Source of the DNA: Ruminococcus flavefaciens
GTDB taxonomy: Bacteria; Bacillota; Clostridia; Oscillospirales; Ruminococcaceae
Assembly: GCA_002309635.1 (NCBI GenBank)
Contig: DBXO01000034.1
Location: 430-37,803, forward strand
Direction of reading: 5' to 3'
DNA: 37,374 bases
Below, piece after piece: positions 5,908 through 12,157 of this stretch. Both the position numbers and the translations under genes were made by a program. Every line of letters starts with the position of its first letter. The stretch's first letter is position 1. Below the pieces are notes generated by a model, which did not search any database, had not been told where the DNA came from, and saw only the letters and a program-made list of their open reading frames with translations.

Positions 5908-6273
5908 ATGAAGAACATAATCAAAAAAATTGCAGCAACAGCAATGGCATTTACTCTGCTCGGTGCAGGTACAGCCGTAACAAAAACAATTGCTCCACAG
6001 TTTGACAATTCTATTACAGCAAGTGCAGCTTGTAGTCATACAGTAGGTGCAGGATCAGCTGGCGAATGGAAAAAATATGATACAACACATAAAGGATGGC
6101 TTTGGGGTAATTGGCAATGGTGGTATAAACAGCCTGTTAAGTGTACAAAATGTGGTAAGGTACTTTGGACTAATCACAAAAAAGAATACTGGACAACTAC
6201 AACAATATACACTGAAGCGGGAAGCTATGATGTATCTGATTGTTATGATGTAGAATACTGGACAGAATATTAA
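5908..6273 (+). CDS. Small secreted Cys/His protein, family member 6
   Basis: 121 residues from ATG at 5908 with AAAGGATTT upstream; the in-frame ATG at 5899 is too close to that site. The leader matches the family (MKNIIKKIAATAMA, S-I-T-A-S-A). The mature part is the most diverged of the plus-strand set: A-C-S-H, then a Trp-rich stretch (GWLWGNWQWWYK), V-K-C-T-K-C-G-K-V-L, and a long Tyr/Thr-rich tail with one extra Cys. The doublet before C-x2-C (C-K in members 2-5) is absent, showing that C-x-H and C-x2-C-G form the conserved core. It lies to the right of the internal repeat, separate from members 1-5. Confidence 0.8.
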   Translation: MKNIIKKIAATAMAFTLLGAGTAVTKTIAPQFDNSITASAACSHTVGAGSAGEWKKYDTTHKGWLWGNWQWWYKQPVKCTKCGKVLWTNHKKEYWTTTTIYTEAGSYDVSDCYDVEYWTEY

Positions 6274-6278
6274 GCATT

Positions 6279-6310
6279 ATTCTCCCTCATATATTGAGGG
6301 AGAATTTTTA
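6279..6310 (+). terminator. Terminator of family member 6
   Basis: Perfect 10-bp stem ATTCTCCCTC/GAGGGAGAAT with a 7-nt loop and TTTTTA tail. Confidence 0.85.
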
Positions 6311-6551
6311 TGTCTATCTTTTAAAGTGTACCGAACCAAGTACCGAAACAACATAAACCGCAAACAACGTAAAATAGGCAAATCGGAGCAGGTGCAGCCG
6401 GTACGCATTGAAAAATAATAGAGCTGCAAGCGGCGTAAAATAGGCAATTAACCGATACGGATAAAAAAGTGTAACATTTAGACGTATTGTAAAAATGTAA
6501 CAATAAAAATTACTGCTTATTATGCAAAGCCCCAAACTTAGCCAAATAGTA
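6311..6551. other. Non-coding region with short direct repeats
   Basis: No supported gene. Visible repeats: GTACCGAA(A/C)CAA-type words near 6328-6352, CGTAAAATAGGCAA twice (about 6368 and 6434), and TGTAAC at 6470 and 6496 (26 nt apart) with further copies flanking the recombinase start region. The pattern could be a recombination (res-like), origin or regulator-binding region. Function not determinable here. Confidence 0.4.
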
Positions 6552-6580
6552 TTGACTTACGTTTCAGATCGTGATATTAT
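6552..6580 (+). promoter_or_regulatory. Promoter of the serine recombinase gene
   Basis: TTGACT (6552-6557), 17-nt spacer, TATTAT (6575-6580). Confidence 0.8.
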
Positions 6581-6584
6581 GTAG

Positions 6585-6617
6585 TTGTAACAAAGAGACG
6601 TTGGACTGATGTTACAA
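6585..6617. promoter_or_regulatory. Inverted repeat at recombinase transcription start
   Basis: TTGTAAC (6585-6591) and its exact complement GTTACAA (6611-6617) flank 19 nt between the -10 box and the start codon. Further TGTAAC words lie upstream at 6470 and 6496. Position suggests an operator or a recombinase-binding site. Confidence 0.5.
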
Positions 6618-6641
6618 ATCTATATAAAGGGGCTGTCAAGT

Positions 6642-7430
6642 ATGGCAAACAAGATATACAGTTACGTGAGAGTGTCAACGGCGAAACAGAGCCTTGAAAG
6701 ACAAAAGAAGAATATCACATCTTTTCTTAAAGGCGCAAGCTCGATACAGTTTGAGGACAAATGGACGGGAACAACCATGAGCCGCCCCGAGTTTGACAAG
6801 CTTGTAAAGGCAGTCAACAAGGACATACAGAACGGTGATACGGTAACAATCATTTTTGATAGCGTCAGCAGAATGAGCCGCAACAGCGCCGAGGGCGTAG
6901 AACAGTATTTTAAATGGTTCAATATGGGAGTGTCTCTTGTATTCCTAAACGAGCACTATATTGATACAGATACATACAGAGCGGCGGAAAAGTCAAGCAT
7001 ACCCGAGACAGGTAATGAGATAGCAGATATATACATCAATGCAACTAACCAAGTGCTCATATTACTGGCAAGACGTCAGATAGAAATAGCATTTGAGCAG
7101 TCAGAAAAAGAAGTAGCCGACCTCAGAACGAGAACAAAAGAGGGAATGGCTACAAAGGGCGCAGCTGAAAAGATAAGCGCAGCGAGACAAGGACAAACCT
7201 TTACAACTATTAAAGGCTTAGAGCTGAGAATAGCAATATTAAAGGAACTCAAAATGTTTGGCGGCGCTCTCAATCATTCACAGTTTGCAAAGCAGCATGA
7301 TATATCACGAATGACGTTGTATAGATACCTTGACGAACTACAAAAGGACATGGAGTGTTCAAGCTTCACGCCCGAGCAACAGATAAAATATTATCGTGCT
7401 CAGATCAGAGAGAGACAGAACCAAGAATAA
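6642..7430 (+). CDS. Serine recombinase (resolvase/invertase type)
   Basis: 262 residues from ATG 6642, preceded by AAAGGGG; the upstream ATG at 6609 has no ribosome site. N-terminal resolvase domain: Y-V-R-V-S-T-A-K-Q with catalytic Ser12, a D-S-V-S-R-M-S-R-N segment supplying the conserved arginines, and G-V-S-L-V-F-L-N-E. A long helix (about 130-175) and a C-terminal helix-turn-helix (Q-F-A-K-Q-H-D-I-S-R-M-T-L-Y-R-Y-L) follow. Length is slightly above classical resolvases and far below large serine integrases. Known role of the family: site-specific resolution or inversion of DNA. In this element the integration job belongs to the tyrosine integrase, so this enzyme may resolve multimers or act on the repeats just upstream. 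Its target site is unproven. Confidence 0.88.
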   Translation: MANKIYSYVRVSTAKQSLERQKKNITSFLKGASSIQFEDKWTGTTMSRPEFDKLVKAVNKDIQNGDTVTIIFDSVSRMSRNSAEGVEQYFKWFNMGVSLVFLNEHYIDTDTYRAAEKSSIPETGNEIADIYINATNQVLILLARRQIEIAFEQSEKEVADLRTRTKEGMATKGAAEKISAARQGQTFTTIKGLELRIAILKELKMFGGALNHSQFAKQHDISRMTLYRYLDELQKDMECSSFTPEQQIKYYRAQIRERQNQE

Positions 7431-7440
7431 TAAGAGCAGC

Positions 7441-7476
7441 GGCGGCGGAGCGAGAGCGAAGCCGCCTATTTTATTT
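7441..7476 (+). terminator. Probable terminator of the recombinase gene
   Basis: GGCGGC (7441-7446) pairs with GCCGCC (7461-7466) around a 14-nt purine-rich loop, followed by TATTTTATTT. Confidence 0.55.
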
Positions 7477-7510
7477 GACGGAATAAGGGCGGGGGTGGTT
7501 TATATTCTGC

Positions 7511-7580
7511 GGGGCGTTCCAATTTGCGGAAAGCCGTATAGGTAATGCAAAACGCTCAGCGGCGAATTTTGGGAACGTCC
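7511..7580. repeat. Imperfect long inverted repeat before the helicase gene
   Basis: GGGGCGTTCCAATTTGC (7511-7527) is nearly complementary to GCGAATTTTGGGAACGTCC (7562-7580), with about 34 nt between that include CGGAAAGCCG. It lies just upstream of the helicase promoter and could fold as DNA or RNA. Origin-like, operator or relic, undetermined. Confidence 0.45.
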
Positions 7581-7589
7581 GAACAGCTA

Positions 7590-7618
7590 TTGACAATAAT
7601 AATCATATTTGTTATAAT
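7590..7618 (+). promoter_or_regulatory. Promoter of the helicase-like gene
   Basis: TTGACA (7590-7595), 17-nt spacer, TATAAT (7613-7618): full consensus. It lies inside a longer open frame beginning at 7545, which argues that translation starts downstream at 7686. Confidence 0.85.
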
Positions 7619-7685
7619 TACATTAAATGCGAGCAACTCTCTATATTATGATTTGCTAATAAATGATGTGAAGGAAAGAATGACT

Positions 7686-9209
7686 ATGCCAAAGAAATAT
7701 ATTTCAGACTACGACGAAGAATTTGACATAATAGGGGAAATTGACTATCTCATGGAATGTAAGAAAAATGGGCGGAATGATATTTATATAATGCAAGCTC
7801 CCACAGGACACGGAAAGACAAGTTTTTTTATCAATCAGTTTTATAATTCATGCAAAGCTAAAGGATATAAAATATTGTTTCTGCTCCCGAGGTCAGCTCC
7901 CACAGCACAAATCATCAAAGACACTAAAAACAAAACGGATGTTATCACGGTCAAAACTTATCAATCTATCACACACCAATATATCACAGAGGGCAAGTGC
8001 GATCTTGACTATGATTATATAATCTGTGACGAGTGTCACTTTTTTATTACGGACAGCCTTATTAATACAGGCACGGATATTTGTTTTGATTTGATACATC
8101 AGAGCCGAGCCTTTAAAATATATATGTCAGCAACGCCCGAGCCTTTTATAGAGCTAATCTTTAATTATCTTCCTCACCCAAACACTTATGAAATAAAGAT
8201 ACCGCCCGAGAATACAGTTATCAGTGATATTAATTTTTTCAGCAGCTATAAGACTAAGACAACCAAAGAAATATTAATTGATATCATGCAAAATGTAAAG
8301 GATAAAGCAATTATTTTCTGCAACTCCGCAGCTATGGCGAAAGAGCTTTACCTAATGGACGAATTTAAGGAAAGAAGTCTCTTTATCTGCTCCGAGCATA
8401 ACGAGACATACAGCCAATACATAAACACAGAACTCAGAGACAAGATGATTAAAACACACAGATTTGATTGCAAATATCTCATCTGCACAAGTGCGCTTGA
8501 TGTTGGATTCAGCATTGAGGACGAAGAAGTAAAAGACATTATATGCACATTTTCTCCAGAAAACTGGACTAAGTTAGTGCAGAGCATAGGGCGAAAACGT
8601 CAAGTAAATCCGCAAGACAAAGCAACTCTGCATATACGGGACTATTCGCAAAATCAGATTGACGATGCTATTGACCGAAATGCAGAAAGATTTGAAGACT
8701 ATAATTTCTATCAGCAGAGGGGCGAACTTGAATATTTAAAGGCATATCGCAAGAGATACCACGATAAAAATGATATCATGGTTTTTGATTACAGGCTTGA
8801 CAATAACGGCATACCTCAGCCATACCTGAAAATAGATAAGTTTGTCTTGGCTTATTATGAGTATCAAAGTAAGATCTTGAGAGAAATCAAAAAAGCCCGT
8901 AGTTATGCGGAATATCTCAAAGACAAATTGCAGATTGCAGATGATGTGACGATCCGTCACAAGAAAAAAGATGACTATATAGACAGCCGCCTAAAGGCAA
9001 TAGTAGCAGAGGACAAAATATATACTACTAAAAATCTTAATGAGCTCACGGCTAAATTAAATATTCTCGGCAACAATCGTATGCCGTTAAAAAGTGCGTC
9101 CGCAATAAATAAGAGACTTCAAGAAATGGGAAAACCATACATGATTAAAATAACCAAGGACAAGCAGCGGCATACACAATATAAATTCATATTCATAGGG
9201 CAGGCGTGA
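7686..9209 (+). CDS. SF2 DEAD/DEAH-like helicase or ATPase of the element
   Basis: 507 residues from ATG 7686 with AAGGAAAG 8 nt upstream. The open frame extends back to 7545, but the promoter lies within that extension. Motifs in order: Walker A A-P-T-G-H-G-K-T (38-45, Lys44), motif II D-E-C-H (115-118), motif III S-A-T-P (148-151), and motif VI Q-S-I-G-R-K-R-Q (299-306) preceded by A-L-D-V-G-F-S. So both RecA-like halves of a superfamily-2 helicase are present. The C-terminal 200 residues (basic, with S-A-S-A-I-N-K-R-L-Q-E-M-G) match nothing I recognise. It is the largest gene in the element and stands alone with its own promoter. Replication, mobilization or defence are all possible roles; sequence does not decide. 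Confidence 0.85.
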   Translation: MPKKYISDYDEEFDIIGEIDYLMECKKNGRNDIYIMQAPTGHGKTSFFINQFYNSCKAKGYKILFLLPRSAPTAQIIKDTKNKTDVITVKTYQSITHQYITEGKCDLDYDYIICDECHFFITDSLINTGTDICFDLIHQSRAFKIYMSATPEPFIELIFNYLPHPNTYEIKIPPENTVISDINFFSSYKTKTTKEILIDIMQNVKDKAIIFCNSAAMAKELYLMDEFKERSLFICSEHNETYSQYINTELRDKMIKTHRFDCKYLICTSALDVGFSIEDEEVKDIICTFSPENWTKLVQSIGRKRQVNPQDKATLHIRDYSQNQIDDAIDRNAERFEDYNFYQQRGELEYLKAYRKRYHDKNDIMVFDYRLDNNGIPQPYLKIDKFVLAYYEYQSKILREIKKARSYAEYLKDKLQIADDVTIRHKKKDDYIDSRLKAIVAEDKIYTTKNLNELTAKLNILGNNRMPLKSASAINKRLQEMGKPYMIKITKDKQRHTQYKFIFIGQA

Positions 9210-9411
9210 CAACCTGCTCTTTTCTTTTTTGGGGTTGTAAATTCCATAACGCATTTTACGGGCTTTTATTTTTGTAAATACAAGATTATTACCTCAAAGG
9301 ATAAAGTGGCTTGTGGTGTGTTGTGGTTGCTCCTACAGGCATGGTGAAGCCCTTTATAATAAGTAAGTGGATACAAATGATATAATTTTTTATTTTAATA
9401 ATAAAAGAGTA
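9210..9411. other. Non-coding stretch between helicase and regulator
   Basis: No supported ORF. T-rich sequence follows the helicase stop, then unremarkable AT-rich sequence up to the regulator promoter. Confidence 0.4.
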
Positions 9412-9440
9412 TTGACAAATACACTTAGTTATGATATGCT
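9412..9440 (+). promoter_or_regulatory. Promoter of the XRE regulator operon
   Basis: TTGACA (9412-9417), 17-nt spacer, TATGCT (9435-9440). Probably drives regulator, xis and int together, since no terminator is seen between them. Confidence 0.8.
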
Positions 9441-9445
9441 ATATA

Positions 9446-9470
9446 CATAAGCTTAATAATTAAGCTTATG
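9446..9470. promoter_or_regulatory. Operator: perfect 25-bp palindrome
   Basis: Half-sites CATAAGCTTAAT and ATTAAGCTTATG flank a single central A. It begins 5 nt after the -10 box, so a bound protein would block initiation or early elongation. The XRE protein encoded immediately downstream is the obvious candidate, which would mean autorepression and control of int/xis. Confidence 0.75.
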
Positions 9471-9494
9471 ATTTAGCGAGTGGGAGATATTACA

Positions 9495-10115
9495 ATGATA
9501 GGACTAACATACATAATGCAGCTTGAAGGCGTTACGGGCAAAGAACTTGCCGAGAGATTAGGCGTTACGCCATCTACTATATCGCAATGGGAAAAACAAG
9601 TGCGCCCCATTGCCAAAAATCGTATACCACAATTGATGGAGATATTCCCTCCTTATGACAGCAGTCTTTGGGAAAAGGAAATTAGTGACGTTGACAAACT
9701 AATTATGGACAACTTGAAAAAAGAGTATCAAATCCGCACTTTAAGCGGAAGCGATCTCGCTACGGTGCAAGAGCGCAAGAAATTACAAAATGAAATATCC
9801 AAAAATGAAGCTTTGATAGATCAACATCGCATACTTGAGGCTATAACCGTATTATTTAGCTATCTTAATAATGGTGATGTTAATAATATTCGTGATATTT
9901 CATTGAGGCGTGTCATCGTTAATCACTTTGCCGAGTTGTGTAATTTAGATAACAGCATTTTAGCTAATTTTCTAAAAAATGAATATGACATTGCTGCTTA
10001 TGACAAAAGCGCCGAGGAAATAATTTTTAATATCAATCTGTTCTGCGAGGAGTTAAAGCTTTCAATAAGAGCGTTAAAGAATTTTATTGATCCGAATCCC
10101 CCTCTGCCATTTTAA
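9495..10115 (+). CDS. XRE-family helix-turn-helix regulator
   Basis: 206 residues from ATG 9495 with GGGAG about 8 nt upstream; the GTG at 9480 overlaps that site. Residues about 10-35 are a Cro/CI helix-turn-helix (G-K-E-L-A-E-R-L-G-V-T-P-S-T-I-S-Q-W-E). The rest is helical and hydrophilic, probably a dimerisation domain, with no peptidase motif visible, so it does not look like a LexA/CI self-cleaving repressor or an ImmA-type protease. Position, first gene of the regulator-xis-int series behind a palindromic operator, implies it controls excision and integration. Confidence 0.82.
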   Translation: MIGLTYIMQLEGVTGKELAERLGVTPSTISQWEKQVRPIAKNRIPQLMEIFPPYDSSLWEKEISDVDKLIMDNLKKEYQIRTLSGSDLATVQERKKLQNEISKNEALIDQHRILEAITVLFSYLNNGDVNNIRDISLRRVIVNHFAELCNLDNSILANFLKNEYDIAAYDKSAEEIIFNINLFCEELKLSIRALKNFIDPNPPLPF

Positions 10116-10170
10116 AGACTTAATGGCATTTTAGTTGCCATAATATAAAATCTAAAAGGAGATATGAAAA

Positions 10171-10425
10171 ATGCAAGAAGAAATACGACAAGTACAAATT
10201 GATAATTTGCCCGTAATGTTAGGTGTAAAGCAAACCGCTAAAAATTTTGGCATTGCCGAACACCATGCCCGCCAGCTTGCTTTGCAAGGATTAGTAAAAG
10301 CAACAAGGGCAGGAAATAAGATATTGATTAATCAGCAGAGTGTGGCTGACTACTTCAATAATTGTTCGTTAGCGGTGACAACGGCTGAGGATACAAAAAT
10401 AAAACCTATCCCATACAGGATATAA
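10171..10425 (+). CDS. xis: Excisionase-like winged-helix protein
   Basis: 84 residues with AAAAGGAGA upstream of ATG 10171. It carries a small DNA-binding domain of the excisionase/MerR type: V-K-Q-T-A-K-N-F-G-I-A-E-H-H-A-R-Q-L (helix-turn-helix), then G-N-K-I-L-I-N and V-A-D-Y-F-N-N. Length and position 20 nt before the integrase are typical for the recombination directionality factor of Tn916-like and related elements. Such proteins bend the arm DNA and favour excision. Confidence 0.8.
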   Translation: MQEEIRQVQIDNLPVMLGVKQTAKNFGIAEHHARQLALQGLVKATRAGNKILINQQSVADYFNNCSLAVTTAEDTKIKPIPYRI

Positions 10426-10445
10426 GTGCATAATAAGGTGGGTTA

Positions 10446-11699
10446 ATGGCAAATCTGCAAGCAAACAAGGGTAAGGACGGTAAGATCATATCATACCGCA
10501 TTAGGGTATCTGACGGTTGCGGCATGGACGGAAAGCAGCGCTTTAAAACAATGACTTGGAAAGTACCGCACGGAATGACCGAGAAGCAGGCTATAAAATC
10601 CGCACAGGCTGCCGCTGTTGAGTTTGAGGAGCAGGTAAAGAACGGACTTGCTGGCTCTCAGAGAGGCTTGAAACTATGCGATTTTATTCCTATGTATCTT
10701 GAAGTAAAAAAAGGCTCATTATCCCCACGAATACACGCAGAGTATGAACGATCAATCAATGATTTTATTTTACCTGCGTTGGGACATTTTAAGCTCTCGG
10801 AGCTTCGCCCTGCTCATATACAGGAGTTTGTCAATCAGCTTCAAAACGTACCAAAACGCAGGAGAACAGGCGAAATTGACGGTGATAACAAGCTATCCCC
10901 TGCAACGATTCGCCGCCGCTTAACCATTCTGCAAAGCATATTAGGAACAGCCGTTAAGCTTGATATAATAGCCGAAAATCCAGCAGATTCAAAAAGACTT
11001 ACCCTGCCGAAAGTTCCAACGCCCAAAATTGAGATATTTACAAAGCAGGAAATGGAAACAATGTTATCTTGTCTCGTTGACGAAAGCTTACAGTTTCAAA
11101 CGCTTATATGGATTGCTGTTTGCAGCGGCTGTCGCGCAGGCGAAATAACAGGCTTGAAGTTCTCGGACTTTGATTATGATAACTGTCAAATGACTGTTGA
11201 ACGCTCCATATATAAACTTAAAGGGCAACCGATAGCGATAAAGCCGCCGAAAGATTATGAAACGCGTACTATTAAATTACCAACAGAAGTTATAGACCTT
11301 GTAAAGCAATTACAGGAGGAAAAGCGACATGAACAATTAAGACTCGGTACGGCATGGAAAAGTGACAATTGGTTGTTTACGCAGATTTACGGCTCTGTAA
11401 TGCACCCTCATACAGCAGGCGCACAGTTTGGCAAGTTCCTCGAAAAGCATGATCTGCCTCATAAGAAATTTCACAGCCTGCGCCATAGCTCCGCTACTTT
11501 CCTTTTATTCGGCGGTTTGGATATTAAGGCAGTACAAAACAGGCTCGGTCATGCTGATATATCAACTACACAAAAGTATTTGCACGTTGTTCAGGAGGCA
11601 GACGAACAGGCGGCTAACATCTTACAAGGTATGTTTATCACGCACAAGAAACACTCTGAGGAGCAGGCAGAGGGAAACATTAAACAGCATATAGGATAA
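10446..11699 (+). CDS. int: Tyrosine integrase
   Basis: 417 residues from ATG 10446 (AAGGTGG upstream). N-terminal arm-binding region (1-65), SAM-like core-binding domain (about 75-180) and C-terminal catalytic domain. Visible catalytic residues: Arg230 in S-G-C-R-A-G-E, a Lys near 266-269, H-S-L-R (His343, Arg346), His369 in L-G-H-A and Tyr378 in Q-K-Y-L-H. All core residues are intact, so the enzyme should be active. It would recombine the 43-bp tRNA-Thr core sites. It is the last gene of the regulator-xis-int series and is followed by a strong terminator. Confidence 0.93.
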   Translation: MANLQANKGKDGKIISYRIRVSDGCGMDGKQRFKTMTWKVPHGMTEKQAIKSAQAAAVEFEEQVKNGLAGSQRGLKLCDFIPMYLEVKKGSLSPRIHAEYERSINDFILPALGHFKLSELRPAHIQEFVNQLQNVPKRRRTGEIDGDNKLSPATIRRRLTILQSILGTAVKLDIIAENPADSKRLTLPKVPTPKIEIFTKQEMETMLSCLVDESLQFQTLIWIAVCSGCRAGEITGLKFSDFDYDNCQMTVERSIYKLKGQPIAIKPPKDYETRTIKLPTEVIDLVKQLQEEKRHEQLRLGTAWKSDNWLFTQIYGSVMHPHTAGAQFGKFLEKHDLPHKKFHSLRHSSATFLLFGGLDIKAVQNRLGHADISTTQKYLHVVQEADEQAANILQGMFITHKKHSEEQAEGNIKQHIG

Positions 11700-11701
11700 A
11701 T

Positions 11702-11740
11702 TAAAAGGGACTTCTCCGAAAATGGAAAGTCCCTTTTTTA
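11702..11740 (+). terminator. Terminator after int
   Basis: Stem AAAGGGACTT (11704-11713) with AAGTCCCTTT (11727-11736) and a T run to 11739. Confidence 0.85.
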
Positions 11741-11792
11741 GTATCATAGTTGGGATGGCACTTTTGCGAAATATAGAGGTTTAAGGGCTGAA

Positions 11793-11819
11793 AAAAGTGT
11801 CATATTTCTGTCATAGTTG
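11793..11819 (+). repeat. Putative integrase arm-type site, right
   Basis: Identical over 27 nt to 2610-2636, with the same two GTCATA words. A shorter related word (ATCATAGTTGGGATGG) lies upstream near 11742. 115 nt from the right core. Confidence 0.55.
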
Positions 11820-11933
11820 GTATGAAAAACGGGTAAAAAAGGTAATAAGTCGCAAAGAATAAAATGCCGAATATACTCTATATATAGCCGATTGTTACGG
11901 TTTGGAAGAATCTGTTAAATACTTTAGCTTTCA

Positions 11934-11976
11934 TTGGTAAGGCGTAGGTCGTCGGTTCAAGTCCGATCATCAGCTC
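11934..11976 (+). other. attR core (right 43-bp direct repeat)
   Basis: Exact copy of the tRNA-Thr 3' half (2501-2543). No tRNA 5' half precedes it, so it is a non-functional remnant. To its right CTCTCAGCG continues as host sequence, showing that the original host gene did not encode CCA. Confidence 0.9.
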
Positions 11977-12001
11977 TCAGCGGGTGACCCCCGCAGGCAG
12001 G

Positions 12002-12036
12002 TCCGCGTCTCAGTAAAGCTGGGACGCGGATTTTTT
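12002..12036 (+). terminator. Displaced native terminator of tRNA-Thr
   Basis: Stem TCCGCGTCTCAG/CTGGGACGCGGA (one T:G pair), 5-nt loop, then TTTTTT. It starts 26 nt after the attR core, where the terminator of an uninterrupted tRNA-Thr gene would be. Confidence 0.75.
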
Positions 12037-12083
12037 CGCGCATGAAGCAATATCTGTACCGTAACACATATTTCAAAGAAAAA

Positions 12084-12113
12084 ATCCGCCTGATCATAAT
12101 ATTTCAGGCGGAT
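12084..12113 (-). terminator. Terminator of the dockerin protein gene
   Basis: ATCCGCCTGA and TCAGGCGGAT form a 10-bp stem with a 10-nt loop; on the minus strand it is followed by TTTTTTC. It is 44 nt past the stop codon of 12158-14059. Confidence 0.8.
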
Positions 12114-12157
12114 CATTTTTTATTGTTCGATATTTGCAGATTCTGTTACGGCAACTA

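Larger units (their letters stand above)
2501..11976. mobile_element. Integrative element in tRNA-Thr(GGT)
   Basis: Exact 43-bp direct repeats of the tRNA-Thr 3' half bound the region. A tyrosine integrase ends 235 nt from the right repeat, with an excisionase-like gene and an XRE regulator next to it. A 27-nt sequence recurs near both ends. The tRNA's likely native terminator is found just outside the right repeat, 9.4 kb from the tRNA. Contents: six small secreted proteins, two micro-ORFs, serine recombinase, SF2 helicase-like ATPase, regulator, xis, int. I see no relaxase, type IV secretion gene or capsid/terminase gene, so it is not recognisably a self-transmissible conjugative element or a phage; a mobilizable island or satellite is possible. 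Confidence 0.9.

Noticed and set aside
7545..7685. Extended hydrophobic N-terminus of the helicase
   Set aside because: The consensus promoter at 7590-7618 is inside this stretch, so the transcript cannot include it.
11934..11976. A second tRNA-Thr gene
   Set aside because: Only the 3' 43 nt are present, with no 5' half or promoter; it is the right attachment site.
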